From NCBI GenBank assembly GCA_947476535.1, contig CANJRC010000025.1:1-41493 (forward strand): a stretch of DNA of 41,493 nt, given 5' to 3'. The position numbers were made by a program, and so were the translations under genes. The notes beneath the pieces were generated by a model that saw nothing but the letters and a program-made list of their open reading frames with translations, had not been told where the DNA came from and searched no databases. The DNA comes from Betaproteobacteria bacterium. GTDB lineage: Bacteria; Pseudomonadota; Gammaproteobacteria; Burkholderiales; SG8-39. How positions within the stretch are numbered: position 1 is the stretch's first letter; each line of letters begins with the position of its first letter. Below are positions 22,785-31,511 of this stretch, one piece after another.

Positions 22785-23933
22785 GTGTATCAGGATTACT
22801 TCCATCTGACAAGAATGCCGTTCTCGATCGCGCCGGATCCGTACTTCATGTTCATGAGCGAGCGGCACCGCGAGGCACTCTCTCACCTGCTCTACGGTGT
22901 GCAAGGCGAGGGTGGCATCCTGCTGCTTACAGGGGAAGTTGGCACCGGCAAGACGACGCTGTGCCGGTGCTTGCTGGAGCAGATAGAGGCGCAATGCAAC
23001 GTCGCGATTATTTTGAATCCGAAGATGAGCGTGGAAGAGTTGCTAGCCAGCATCTGCGATGAATTCCATATCCATGTCCCGGTTCAGGCGCCCAGCGTCA
23101 AAGTCCTGGTCGACGCAATCAATGCGCACTTGCTGGACGCCAATGCCAAGGGACGGCGCGCAGTACTGATAATCGATGAGGCGCAGAATCTGCGCGTCGA
23201 TGTGCTTGAACAAATTCGCCTGCTCACGAATCTCGAAACCAACACGCGCAAGTTGCTGCAGATCATCCTGATCGGTCAGCCGGAACTGCAGGACATGCTG
23301 CGCCGGCCGGAATTGAGGCAGGTGGCCCAGCGCATCGTGGCACGCTATCACCTCGGACCACTCACGCGGCTGGAAGTCGCAGCTTACGTGGTACACCGGC
23401 TGCGCATCTCGGGCACCCAAACGCCTGTCTTCCCTTATTCCCTGATAGGTTCCCTGTATCGCCTCACCGGTGGCGTGCCGCGCCTGATCAACTTGGTGTG
23501 CGACCGGGCGCTGCTGGGGACTTATGTACAGCGCCAGCTGCAGGTTACGCCTAAGACATTGGAGAAGGCGGCGCGTGAAGTGATTGATGTCAGCATTAGG
23601 CAGCTCCGATGGAGGAGCCTGTTCGCCTGGTCGTCGTTGGTCCTCGCCCTCTACATGGGTTGGGGAGCGGTCATGGCGGCTGGCGCGATCCCGCTGCCGC
23701 CCTGGATGTTCTCCTGGCAGACGCCGGAGTGGTCTGCTGCGGTGATTGCAGGCACGCCCGCAGCCCCACTGCTGGAAAACGCTTCCGTATCCACCGTCGC
23801 GGCGCAAGCGGCCGTTGCACCCGAACCGATGTCTTTCGCAGCAAGCAACCAGCCAGCGTCGGGCAAGCATGTGCTGCTGTGGTATGCACCGCCGGGCTTC
23901 AATACGCTGTTGGCCGGAAACTGGAGGATTTAA
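22785..23933 (+). CDS. ExeA/MshM-like secretion ATPase with C-terminal membrane helix
   Basis: 382 residues from a GTG at 22785 with GGAG 7 nt upstream. This start gives the family N-terminus VYQDYFHLTRMPFSIAPDP, followed by FMSERHREALSHLLYGV. The AAA domain has Walker A GEVGTGKTTLC, Walker B AVLIIDEAQN and sensor ILIGQPEL. After about residue 265 comes a membrane helix (SLFAWSSLVLALYMGWGAVMAA) and a short periplasmic tail. ExeA/GspA proteins work with GspB to place the secretin through the peptidoglycan; MshM is the pilus counterpart. gspB starts in the TAATG overlap, so both are translated together. The secretin gene is about 13 kb further on. Confidence 0.9.
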   Translation: MYQDYFHLTRMPFSIAPDPYFMFMSERHREALSHLLYGVQGEGGILLLTGEVGTGKTTLCRCLLEQIEAQCNVAIILNPKMSVEELLASICDEFHIHVPVQAPSVKVLVDAINAHLLDANAKGRRAVLIIDEAQNLRVDVLEQIRLLTNLETNTRKLLQIILIGQPELQDMLRRPELRQVAQRIVARYHLGPLTRLEVAAYVVHRLRISGTQTPVFPYSLIGSLYRLTGGVPRLINLVCDRALLGTYVQRQLQVTPKTLEKAAREVIDVSIRQLRWRSLFAWSSLVLALYMGWGAVMAAGAIPLPPWMFSWQTPEWSAAVIAGTPAAPLLENASVSTVAAQAAVAPEPMSFAASNQPASGKHVLLWYAPPGFNTLLAGNWRI

Positions 23934-24703
23934 TGTCCTACATCCTTGAGGCGCTGACGAATTCAGAACGCGCGCGTCAGCAGATCGCTGCGGGACCGCG
24001 GTTTTCGCTGTTGCCGGTCGTCGGGGAGGAGTTGCCGCATCCGCGTCGTTGGCTATATGCCTTGGCGGTGACGCTACTGCTGAACGTCGCGGTATTGCAG
24101 GTCTGGATGCGCCCGAATCTTCACAGCGACGTTGCTTCCATCAAGGCATCAGCAGTGCCTCAGGTCGCAGAAGCATCGGCCGGCGCACCAGAACAAAACG
24201 TTGCACCTGCGGCACGCGGCGAAGCGCCTGTCACGGAGCGGGAGAGCAGTGCACGGCGGCAGCTCAGTGCATCACAACCCCGGCGGGGGCGTTCCAATGA
24301 ACCGCACGTATCCCAATCTGCTGCGCCAGCCAATGTCCGTCCTGAGTCACCAGTGGCGTTTGGCCCCGGCCTGAAAGAAGCGCCGGCGTCGGCACCCAAA
24401 ACAACGACGAAGCCCGGTGTCGATACTTCCGTGGTCACAGGCAAGAACGCCCACCCGACGCAGCCCTTTCCACCCTCTTCGATGGTGTCGGGCGGTACTG
24501 CCGAGTTGCCGGCTGTGCTTCAACCGCAGTTGCCTGCCCTGTCCGTGGCCGGTTTTATTCACGACGAGGGTGCTGGCAGCTTTGTGATTGTGAACGACAG
24601 ACTGATGCGCGAAGGCGATGAAGTCGCACCAGGGGTCAAGCTGGAGAAGATTCTCAAGGACGGCGTGATATTTGAGTACAAAGGCGCCCACTTCAGGCGC
24701 TGA
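23933..24703 (+). CDS. gspB: GspB-like secretion protein
   Basis: 256 residues. The ATG overlaps the stop of the ATPase gene by one base. The N-terminus MSYILEALTNSERARQQ is the cytoplasmic GspB/ExeB signature; one membrane helix (WLYALAVTLLLNVAVLQVWM) follows at about 43-62. Then comes a long Pro/Ala/Ser-rich periplasmic linker and a C-terminal folded domain from about residue 200 (SVAGFIHDEGAGSFVIVNDRL), ending in FEYKGAHFRR. GspB partners GspA to assemble the secretin in type II secretion. Confidence 0.9.
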   Translation: MSYILEALTNSERARQQIAAGPRFSLLPVVGEELPHPRRWLYALAVTLLLNVAVLQVWMRPNLHSDVASIKASAVPQVAEASAGAPEQNVAPAARGEAPVTERESSARRQLSASQPRRGRSNEPHVSQSAAPANVRPESPVAFGPGLKEAPASAPKTTTKPGVDTSVVTGKNAHPTQPFPPSSMVSGGTAELPAVLQPQLPALSVAGFIHDEGAGSFVIVNDRLMREGDEVAPGVKLEKILKDGVIFEYKGAHFRR

Positions 24704-24905
24704 GCTATTTCGGCTGTACCGCGCAGAGCATGTCGGCCTGGATTGCCCAAGCTGCCGGCCATGGGCCCCCGGGGCGTGCGCCGGCGTAGCGGGTTCAGCG
24801 TGACCCACCCCGAGGACATGCGGTAGTGCCCGGCCCCTTGTATATCCCCCGCACGGGCAAGCTTGTCTGGGTGCTGCTCATTTTCGGCACTGGATCAGTG
24901 CTTCC

Positions 24906-26063
24906 TCAGCGTTCCACCAAGGATTCGGCCAGGGTTTTCGTAATCGGTTTGGTCAGGTATTTCCAGACCGTATTGCGACCGGTCTTGATTTCTACGGAAG
25001 CGGTCATGCCGGGCTGGACTTCAATGCGCTTGGCCGCGTGCAGCGCTGAACCGCTAGCCCTGACCTTCACGCGATAGAAGGGGGGGTCATTCGGATTTCG
25101 GTTTTCTTCACTCAGCGTATCTGCGCTGATATAGGTGACCGTTCCCTCAAGGGAGCCATAGATGGTGTAGTCGTAGGCATCCAGCTTGATAGTGGCGGGG
25201 AGGCCGGGCTTGACGAAGGCAATATCCGCGGGTTTCACCTTGGCCTGGATCACCAAATCGTCATCGATCGGCACAATCTGCATGATTTCTTCGCCCGGCC
25301 GGGCAATTCCGCCGCGTGTCGTAATGCGTACGTTGCGCACAATGCCGTCCATGGGTGAAGTGACTACCGTATGCTGGAGCTGGTCCTTGCGGCTTTGCAT
25401 GACTTGCTCGAGGCCGGCCAGATCTTCGAGCGCCTTGGACAGATCGGTCTGAGCGTCCTGCCGATATTTGTTCTTCTTGTTGGTAATCAGCCCCTGAGTT
25501 TCCGACACTTGGCGCTGCAGCCTGAGCACGTCGGCTTTGCTGACATCACCGTTCTTTAGCAGCGGCAGGTTGATGTCGAGCTCAGTCTTGACCAGGACCA
25601 GCGCGTCGTTCAACGCTTCAATTTCATCGTGAATCGCTGATTGTCGCGTCTTGAACAGACTTTCATGATTGGCGCGTATTCCCGGATATTGCTCTAGATC
25701 GGAGGGGAAGTTAGGCGCGCCGCCGTGAATTTCCGCGGTCAGGCGCGCTATGGCCGCCTTCAGAGCACCGGCCTTCGCCCGGCTCTCGAGGTAGGAAGTT
25801 TCCGTCTTCGTCCTTTCGAAGCGAACCAGGACTTGTCCCCGCTTTACCAAGGAACCTTCCTTCACCAGGATATCCTGGACGATGCCTCCGTCGAGATCCT
25901 GAATCACCTGGTTGTTTGAACTGGCGATGACCTGTCCTTGGCTGCGGGCAATCTGGTCGATTTCGGCCCAGTTTGCCCAACCTATGAAGCCAACGATGGC
26001 GGCAGCGCTGGTCAGGACCAGGATGCGCCCTGAGTGGGAGAGATCGTCTGAAGTTTTGGTCAT
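24906..26063 (-). CDS. HlyD-family periplasmic adaptor of a type I secretion system
   Basis: 385 residues. One N-terminal membrane helix (ILVLTSAAAIVGFIGWANWA) is followed by the first half-lipoyl motif (IQDLDGGIVQDILVKEGSLV), a long coiled coil (about 85-220), the second half-lipoyl region (VTSPMDGIVRNVRITTRGG), a beta-barrel domain and the family C-terminal VQPGMTASVEIKTG. It bridges the inner-membrane ABC exporter and the TolC channel. The start is 8 bp after the ABC gene stop, completing the order TolC-ABC-HlyD. Confidence 0.93.
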   Translation of the reverse strand: MTKTSDDLSHSGRILVLTSAAAIVGFIGWANWAEIDQIARSQGQVIASSNNQVIQDLDGGIVQDILVKEGSLVKRGQVLVRFERTKTETSYLESRAKAGALKAAIARLTAEIHGGAPNFPSDLEQYPGIRANHESLFKTRQSAIHDEIEALNDALVLVKTELDINLPLLKNGDVSKADVLRLQRQVSETQGLITNKKNKYRQDAQTDLSKALEDLAGLEQVMQSRKDQLQHTVVTSPMDGIVRNVRITTRGGIARPGEEIMQIVPIDDDLVIQAKVKPADIAFVKPGLPATIKLDAYDYTIYGSLEGTVTYISADTLSEENRNPNDPPFYRVKVRASGSALHAAKRIEVQPGMTASVEIKTGRNTVWKYLTKPITKTLAESLVER

Positions 26064-26071
26064 GGGGGGTA

Positions 26072-28192
26072 TCAGGCGTACGCGACTGCGGCGCCTTCCT
26101 TGTGTGATATCGGCGTGGAAACGGGGAGGGCCCCAGAGAGTCTGGCCAGAACCAGATCACGCGGACCGTCCATTGCTACTTTTCCGTCTTGCATGACCAA
26201 CAGCCGATCTACGATCGGGATCAACGCGCTTTTGTGCGTGGCCAGCACGAGGGTGATGCCTGCGGCCGCCTTGGACTTGAGCGTGGCAACCACTTTGGCT
26301 TCGGATGCCGCGTCCATGGATGCGGTTGGTTCGTCAAGCAGCATCACGGTCGGCTCGGACAGGAGCATTCGGGTCAGCGCGACCAGTTGGCGCTGCCCCC
26401 CGGAAATACCGCGCCCCCCCTCGGTAATCGGCAGGGCCAGCCCTTTCGGGTGATTGGCGAGCAGCGCCAGGAGACCGGTCTCGCGTGCCGCTTGTAACAG
26501 CACTTCGTCGCCCGGGTCGGGTAGACCCTGGAGCAGGTTGTCGCGCAAGGTGCCGCTGATCAGCCGAATATCCTGGGGGAGATACGCGATCACTTCGCGC
26601 AGGAAGCTCGGCGAGATGATGGACATGTCGACGCCATCGAGAAATACCCTGCCTTGGCCGGGACGATATAACCCGGATGCCAGTTTCAACAGCGTGCTCT
26701 TCCCGGAACCGATGCCGCCGATGATTCCAACCTTCTCGCCAGGGCGAATATCCACATTCCCCGTTTCCAGCGCCGTACCAGCGCCCATGCCATAGGCAAA
26801 CTGAGCCTGCGCGAAGCGGATTCCGCCATCTGAGGCCCCCGGCGTCAGGGCGTGCGCCCGCTCGTCTATCTCGTTCGGCAGGGAGATGAGCTTGTCGAGG
26901 CCGTTAATAGCAGCGCGGGCATGCTCCCACTGCACCATGAGTCCGGGCAACTGGGCGATCGGCGACAGTGCTCGGCCATTGACGATGGTGCATGCAATCA
27001 GGGCCCCCATGGTCAGAAAGTTTTCGCTCACCAGATAGGCACCCAGTGCGATCAGCGCTACGTAGCCGATCTGCTGCAGTGATACGGTCAGATGCTGTGA
27101 AAGCGCGGAGTGGTGCTTGATCTGGTACTCGGATTCTCCGGCAGCCTCTACGAGCTGATTCCAGCGCCCCTGCATTTTCCAATCGGCGCTGTTGGCCTTC
27201 AACGATTCGGCTCCGTCAATCGATTCCACCAACAACCCGGCCTTGAGATTGCTTTGGCCTTGGCTTGTTCTGGCATGCTGAGCAATTTGCCGCTGGAACA
27301 TGAGGCCCGTGAGCAATGAAACGGGAAGGAGAGCGATGGGGACAATCACCATCCAGCCGCCAACCATCGCAATGATGGCTATGAAGAACACCGCAAACGG
27401 CACGTCGATGAGCATGAAAATGGACGTCGAACTCATGATCCCGCGCACCATTTCAAATCCCTTGATCTGTGCGGCGAGCGTTCCGACCGAAGGCGGGCGG
27501 CATTCCAGGCGTATGCCCAGCGCCCTTTCGAAAAACCATTCCGAAAGCTCGGCATCGACGCGGGTCGCCGCCTTTTCAATCGCGGAGCTACGCACGTGCT
27601 TGAGCAGCAATTCCATCAACAGCGCGGCCACGACGCCGGCCGAGAGAACCCATAGCGTCTGAAAACCCTTGTTCGGGATGACCCGGTCGTACACCTGCAT
27701 GCTGAATAACGACGTCACCAGAGCCAGTGTATTGACGATGATGGTGGCGAGCATGCCTTCGAGGACGATTGCCCTGCGTTTCAATATCGCCGCCCAGATC
27801 AGACGCGAGGCAGTGGGAGCCTTCTCGGCGGCGTGCCTGGCCGGAAGCGAAATGCACTCGACGTCCTCCAGGTCCTTGATGCGACTGGTGGAGCCATTCG
27901 TGGCCTGCCCCAACCAGCTGCCATCTGCGTTCTGCGACACCACCACAAACCAGCCTTGAGTGACCGACCAGCCGACGAAGGGGCAGTCGCTGCGGCGAGG
28001 TGCTGCCAGCCTCAACGGATTGCCCTCCAAATGGGCAGCCTCCCAGGCTTTCTGGACCAGACCGGTAGCTGATTCCGTTTCGCTTGCCTGAGCAAGGGCC
28101 TTGTGAACGTCGTCGTTGCGGTCCCGCCGTACCGACTGTCCGGTGAGCCTGGCAGCATGCAGGATGACGGGGGGCAGCATGTCGCGTTTCAT
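26072..28192 (-). CDS. Type I secretion ABC exporter (LapB-like)
   Basis: 706 residues. The ATG at 28192 overlaps the TolC stop in an ATGA arrangement. The N-terminal domain (about 1-130) has the C39-like fold without an obvious catalytic cysteine near its start, so it is expected to bind and not cut the substrate. Membrane helices occupy about 155-420. The nucleotide-binding domain has Walker A GGIGSGKST, Q-loop LPQDIRL, signature ISGGQRQ, Walker B VMLLDEPTASMD and H-loop ATHKSA. This class exports large repeat adhesins or RTX proteins. No such substrate is next to it; the repeat proteins at the start of the window are possible but have no visible C-terminal RTX signal. Confidence 0.93.
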   Translation of the reverse strand: MKRDMLPPVILHAARLTGQSVRRDRNDDVHKALAQASETESATGLVQKAWEAAHLEGNPLRLAAPRRSDCPFVGWSVTQGWFVVVSQNADGSWLGQATNGSTSRIKDLEDVECISLPARHAAEKAPTASRLIWAAILKRRAIVLEGMLATIIVNTLALVTSLFSMQVYDRVIPNKGFQTLWVLSAGVVAALLMELLLKHVRSSAIEKAATRVDAELSEWFFERALGIRLECRPPSVGTLAAQIKGFEMVRGIMSSTSIFMLIDVPFAVFFIAIIAMVGGWMVIVPIALLPVSLLTGLMFQRQIAQHARTSQGQSNLKAGLLVESIDGAESLKANSADWKMQGRWNQLVEAAGESEYQIKHHSALSQHLTVSLQQIGYVALIALGAYLVSENFLTMGALIACTIVNGRALSPIAQLPGLMVQWEHARAAINGLDKLISLPNEIDERAHALTPGASDGGIRFAQAQFAYGMGAGTALETGNVDIRPGEKVGIIGGIGSGKSTLLKLASGLYRPGQGRVFLDGVDMSIISPSFLREVIAYLPQDIRLISGTLRDNLLQGLPDPGDEVLLQAARETGLLALLANHPKGLALPITEGGRGISGGQRQLVALTRMLLSEPTVMLLDEPTASMDAASEAKVVATLKSKAAAGITLVLATHKSALIPIVDRLLVMQDGKVAMDGPRDLVLARLSGALPVSTPISHKEGAAVAYA

Positions 28193-29445
28193 TCTGAAAG
28201 GCCCTTGAGATTTGCCGTCGCCAGCCTCAATCGCAACGAGGCTCCCGATGCCTGCGCCCTGGAATCGGCGACAGCCTGGTCCGACTGCATGAATTCGCGT
28301 ACGCTGTTCAGCACATCCAGCCAGGTTTTCCGCCCGGTGGTGTATTGACGCGAATAGGACGCGTAGACTTCTTTCGAACTCTTGCTCGCCAGGGTGGCGT
28401 TTTCTAGGCGCTGGCTGGCGGCCACCAGTTCCTCCCAATCGATGGACACGCGTTCCTGCAGATCGCGCGTGGCCGTATCGCGCTGTTGCCGCGCCGAATC
28501 CCGTCGTGCTATGGCTGCGGCCACTCCGGAGGCGGCGGAAAGCCCCGCGCCGGGTTGGAACTCGGCAACGAGAAACAATCGGTTGGTCGAATAGGCCGGA
28601 ATCCCATTCAAGGAAGCCGAGGCATGTGCGTTCTCAAGGCGCAACGATATCTGCGGTTTGTAGCTGGCTCTTTTCAGGTCCACATCGGCTTGCGCGGCGT
28701 CTATTTCCTGAGCAAGCCGCCGCAAGGTCGGGGAGACAGCGACGGCCTGTTCGAGCAGGGACTCGATGCTTTGCTGGCCAAGCAGGCTGTCAATCTCCAA
28801 GAAGACCACGCTGCGCACTGGTTTCCCGGCAAGCTGGGATAACTGGGTCAGCGCATTGCGTTGAGCCTGTAGTCCCGAGGAAAGATCGTTGTTGGCCTGA
28901 AGCAGGCGCGATTGCGCCAGTTCCAGGTCGACACGCGGGCTGGCTTCCTGGTCCACCCGTCGCGTAATCATGCCGAGCAGATTTTCATGTTGTTGCACGC
29001 TCTGAGCAACCGCTTCCAGGCGGGCCCGCTGACGCAGCGCTTCCACGAATGCGGCTATGACCCTGAGTACGAGATCCTGCTTGGTTTCTTTGACTGTGCT
29101 CTCAGCGGCCTGTTGGCGGGACTGCGCGGCATCGATGCCCGCCGTAATCCGCCCACCGGTCCACAGCGGTTGCTGCAAGCGCAGCAAGGTTGTCGACACG
29201 CCATTGCTGTCAGTATTCAGTTCGACGCTGGGTGATGGATAGCGTTGCCAGGACGCTCCTTCAAGTTCAGCCCCTGCCGCCTGCGAATTCAGCAGTCTGG
29301 CCAGTACCGCCGGATGGGTCGCCAGGGCCTGCTTGGCGATATCTTCGAACGATGAGGTCTGGGCCATGGCCTTAGTGGTGGCGCCAGCCATCATGATCGC
29401 AACGCATGATGCAGTCCCGATTGTTGCGCGGATGTGCTTGAGCAT
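28189..29445 (-). CDS. TolC-family outer-membrane channel
   Basis: 418 residues. The signal peptide ends near AMAQ. Two outer-membrane-efflux repeats are seen, each with a long coiled coil. The first has ASWQRYPSPSVELNTDSNG followed by LQQPLWTGGRITAGIDAA. The second has ASYKPQISLRLENAHA, then VAEFQPGAGLSAASGVAAA and QYTTGRKTWLDVLNSVRE. It forms the outer-membrane duct of the type I exporter and is the first gene of the minus-strand operon. The ATG at 29445 faces the gspG operon across a 421-bp divergent region. Confidence 0.93.
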   Translation of the reverse strand: MLKHIRATIGTASCVAIMMAGATTKAMAQTSSFEDIAKQALATHPAVLARLLNSQAAGAELEGASWQRYPSPSVELNTDSNGVSTTLLRLQQPLWTGGRITAGIDAAQSRQQAAESTVKETKQDLVLRVIAAFVEALRQRARLEAVAQSVQQHENLLGMITRRVDQEASPRVDLELAQSRLLQANNDLSSGLQAQRNALTQLSQLAGKPVRSVVFLEIDSLLGQQSIESLLEQAVAVSPTLRRLAQEIDAAQADVDLKRASYKPQISLRLENAHASASLNGIPAYSTNRLFLVAEFQPGAGLSAASGVAAAIARRDSARQQRDTATRDLQERVSIDWEELVAASQRLENATLASKSSKEVYASYSRQYTTGRKTWLDVLNSVREFMQSDQAVADSRAQASGASLRLRLATANLKGLSE

Positions 29446-29866
29446 GGTGTTCCGGTTTCGTTGTGAGCGAGGAATTGATTCAGGAGCGTTTGCGCAAGCG
29501 TAGTCGGGACAGGGCAGAAGGAAACTGGGGAGAAGTCCGTGTTTTCGCTACCGCATGGGCACCAACCCGAATGCAGGATGGGCTGTACCGCATGGCGCCT
29601 TCTGTACCGGCGGATGCGGGTATAGGCGCATGACCGTCTTCAAAAGGGGGCGTCAGTCACGTCGGCGTAGTTGGGGACATCCGTTGTGGACTGCGGGTTT
29701 ATTTCCAGCGGCGAACGGGGCGGTCTGAGTACCCGGATATACAGGTTATGTAGTACTGACGATGACCGGTTCGGCCATTACAGTTCATCCCTGCGAAAGT
29801 TCAGTGCGAACAGTGCGGCGCGTTGTGTAGCTGGCGAGCGCGTTGACAACCCCAGGGAGACTTTGG
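29446..29866. promoter_or_regulatory. 421-bp divergent region between tolC-like and gspG
   Basis: Promoters for the type I operon (minus) and the pseudopilus operon (plus) must lie here, but I cannot point to convincing elements. No GG-N10-GC with a good -24 half was found on either strand. I see no gene; the only repetition noted is two copies of ACCGCATGG. Confidence 0.4.
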
Positions 29867-30307
29867 ATGTCGAAATCCTACAAGACGAGTCAATCGCGCC
29901 CTTGGGTGGGTGCGGGTTTCACCCTGCTGGAATTGCTGGTGGTGATGGTCATCATCGGATTGCTGGCTGCTTACGTGGGGCCGAAATATTTCTCCCAGGT
30001 AGGAAAAGCGCAAGTAAAGACTGCGCACGCGCAAATCGACGCGCTGGAAAAGGCGCTTGATCAGTACCGGCTGGATACCGGTCGCTATCCGGGAATGGAG
30101 CAGGGCCTGGCTGCCTTAGTGACGCGGCCGGTAAACGAATCCCACTGGGATGGTCCCTACCTGAAGAAGACCCTACCCGCTGACCCGTGGGGCAACCCCT
30201 ACGTCTACAAGATTCCCGGCGAGCATGGTGATATCGATCTGCTCTCCTATGGCAAGGACGGTCAGCCCGGCGGAACGGGCGATGCGACCGATGTCACCAA
30301 CTGGTAA
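29867..30307 (+). CDS. gspG: Major pseudopilin GspG
   Basis: 146 residues from the ATG at 29867 with AGGGAGA upstream. The prepilin cleavage site is G17|F18 with FTLLELLVVMVIIG and the glutamate at mature position 5. The rest matches GspG closely: AQIDALEKALDQYRLDTGRYPGMEQGLAAL, LKKTLPADPWGNPYVYKIPGEHGDIDLLSYGKDGQPGG, including the calcium-binding acidic loop region. Length is usual for the family. It is the first gene of the long plus-strand operon. A prepilin peptidase, needed to process it, is not in the window. Confidence 0.95.
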   Translation: MSKSYKTSQSRPWVGAGFTLLELLVVMVIIGLLAAYVGPKYFSQVGKAQVKTAHAQIDALEKALDQYRLDTGRYPGMEQGLAALVTRPVNESHWDGPYLKKTLPADPWGNPYVYKIPGEHGDIDLLSYGKDGQPGGTGDATDVTNW

Positions 30308-30320
30308 GCCTTGAGCCACG

Positions 30321-31511
30321 ATGCAATTTGAAATAAAAGCTGTGCGCCTGCCGGAAGGCGTCGTCGCGCTGACGTTTGACGCGGTGGACGAAAAGACCGC
30401 GAAGGCGCAGGCGGGAGCACAGGGGTATACCGTGCTCACCGTCAGGGCCAAGCAGTCCTTGAAGGCGTGGATGAGGCTGCGCCGCGGCCAATTCCCGCTG
30501 ATGCTATTCAGCCAGGAGCTGCTGGCTTTGATGGATTCGGGATTGACGGTCGTCGATGCGATCGAAACCCTGGCGGAGAAGGAGACGCGCCCAGAGTCAC
30601 GAGCGGTACTGCAGCAGATTGTGGCCCACCTCTACGAGGGACGCTCGCTGTCCTACGCGCTGCAGGCGCTTCAGCCGGAATTCCCGCCGCTCTATGTTTC
30701 TACCGTACGCGCCAGCGAAAAGACCGGGGACCTGAGCGAAGCATTGACACGGTACCTCGCCTATCAGACGCAAGTCGACGTGGTGCGCAAGAAAGTCATT
30801 AGTGCGTCCATCTATCCGGCACTGCTCATCGGCGCAGGAAGCCTCGTCGCAATTTTCCTGATGGTCTACGTTGTGCCGCGTTTCAGCCGCATTTACGAAG
30901 ACATCGGCACTAATCTTCCGCTGCTGTCACGACTGCTGTTGCAGTGGGGAAAACTGCTGCAGGCGCACGGTCTGCTCGTACTCATGCTGCTGCTTGCCGG
31001 CACCACGTGTGGCCTGTACGCCCTGTCGCGGCCCACAGCGCGCCACTGGCTGATGCAGGGCCTGTGGCGGATACCTGCGGTAGGCGAGCGGATGCGGATC
31101 TACCATCTGACCCGTTTTTACCGAACCCTCGGGATGTTGCTCCGTGGAGGTACCCCGGTCGGCCACGCCCTGAAAATGGTCTCCGATTTGCTGCAGGCGG
31201 GGTTGCAAGTGCAATTGAAGGGCGCTGCGGCGAGGATCAACGAGGGCAGGTCCATCTCCCACTCGATGGAGGAATACGGTCTGACAACTCCGGTCGCGCT
31301 GCGCCTGTTGCAGGTGGGTGAGCGCACCGGTCAGATGGGAAAAATGATGGAGCGGATCGCCAGTTTCCACGACGAGGAAATGGCGCGCTTCGTGGAGTGG
31401 TTCACGCGCCTGTTCGAGCCATTACTGATGGCCGTCATCGGCGTCGTGATCGGCCTCATCGTGGTGGTGATGTATCTCCCGATTTTCGAATTGGCGGGGA
31501 GCCTTCAATGA
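30321..31511 (+). CDS. gspF: GspF/PilC-type inner-membrane platform protein
   Basis: 396 residues. Two GspF repeats are visible: FSQELLALMDSGLTVVDAIETL...VSTVRASEKTGDLSEAL and LTRFYRTLGMLLRGGTPVGHALKMV...LRLLQVGERTGQMGKM. Three membrane helices follow the usual pattern (ALLIGAGSLVAIFLMVYVVP, the LLVLMLLLAGTTCGLYAL helix, and the C-terminal LLMAVIGVVIGLIVVVMYLPIF). It is the polytopic platform that couples the ATPase to pseudopilus growth. It starts 13 bp after gspG and overlaps gspE by ATGA. Confidence 0.95.
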   Translation: MQFEIKAVRLPEGVVALTFDAVDEKTAKAQAGAQGYTVLTVRAKQSLKAWMRLRRGQFPLMLFSQELLALMDSGLTVVDAIETLAEKETRPESRAVLQQIVAHLYEGRSLSYALQALQPEFPPLYVSTVRASEKTGDLSEALTRYLAYQTQVDVVRKKVISASIYPALLIGAGSLVAIFLMVYVVPRFSRIYEDIGTNLPLLSRLLLQWGKLLQAHGLLVLMLLLAGTTCGLYALSRPTARHWLMQGLWRIPAVGERMRIYHLTRFYRTLGMLLRGGTPVGHALKMVSDLLQAGLQVQLKGAAARINEGRSISHSMEEYGLTTPVALRLLQVGERTGQMGKMMERIASFHDEEMARFVEWFTRLFEPLLMAVIGVVIGLIVVVMYLPIFELAGSLQ

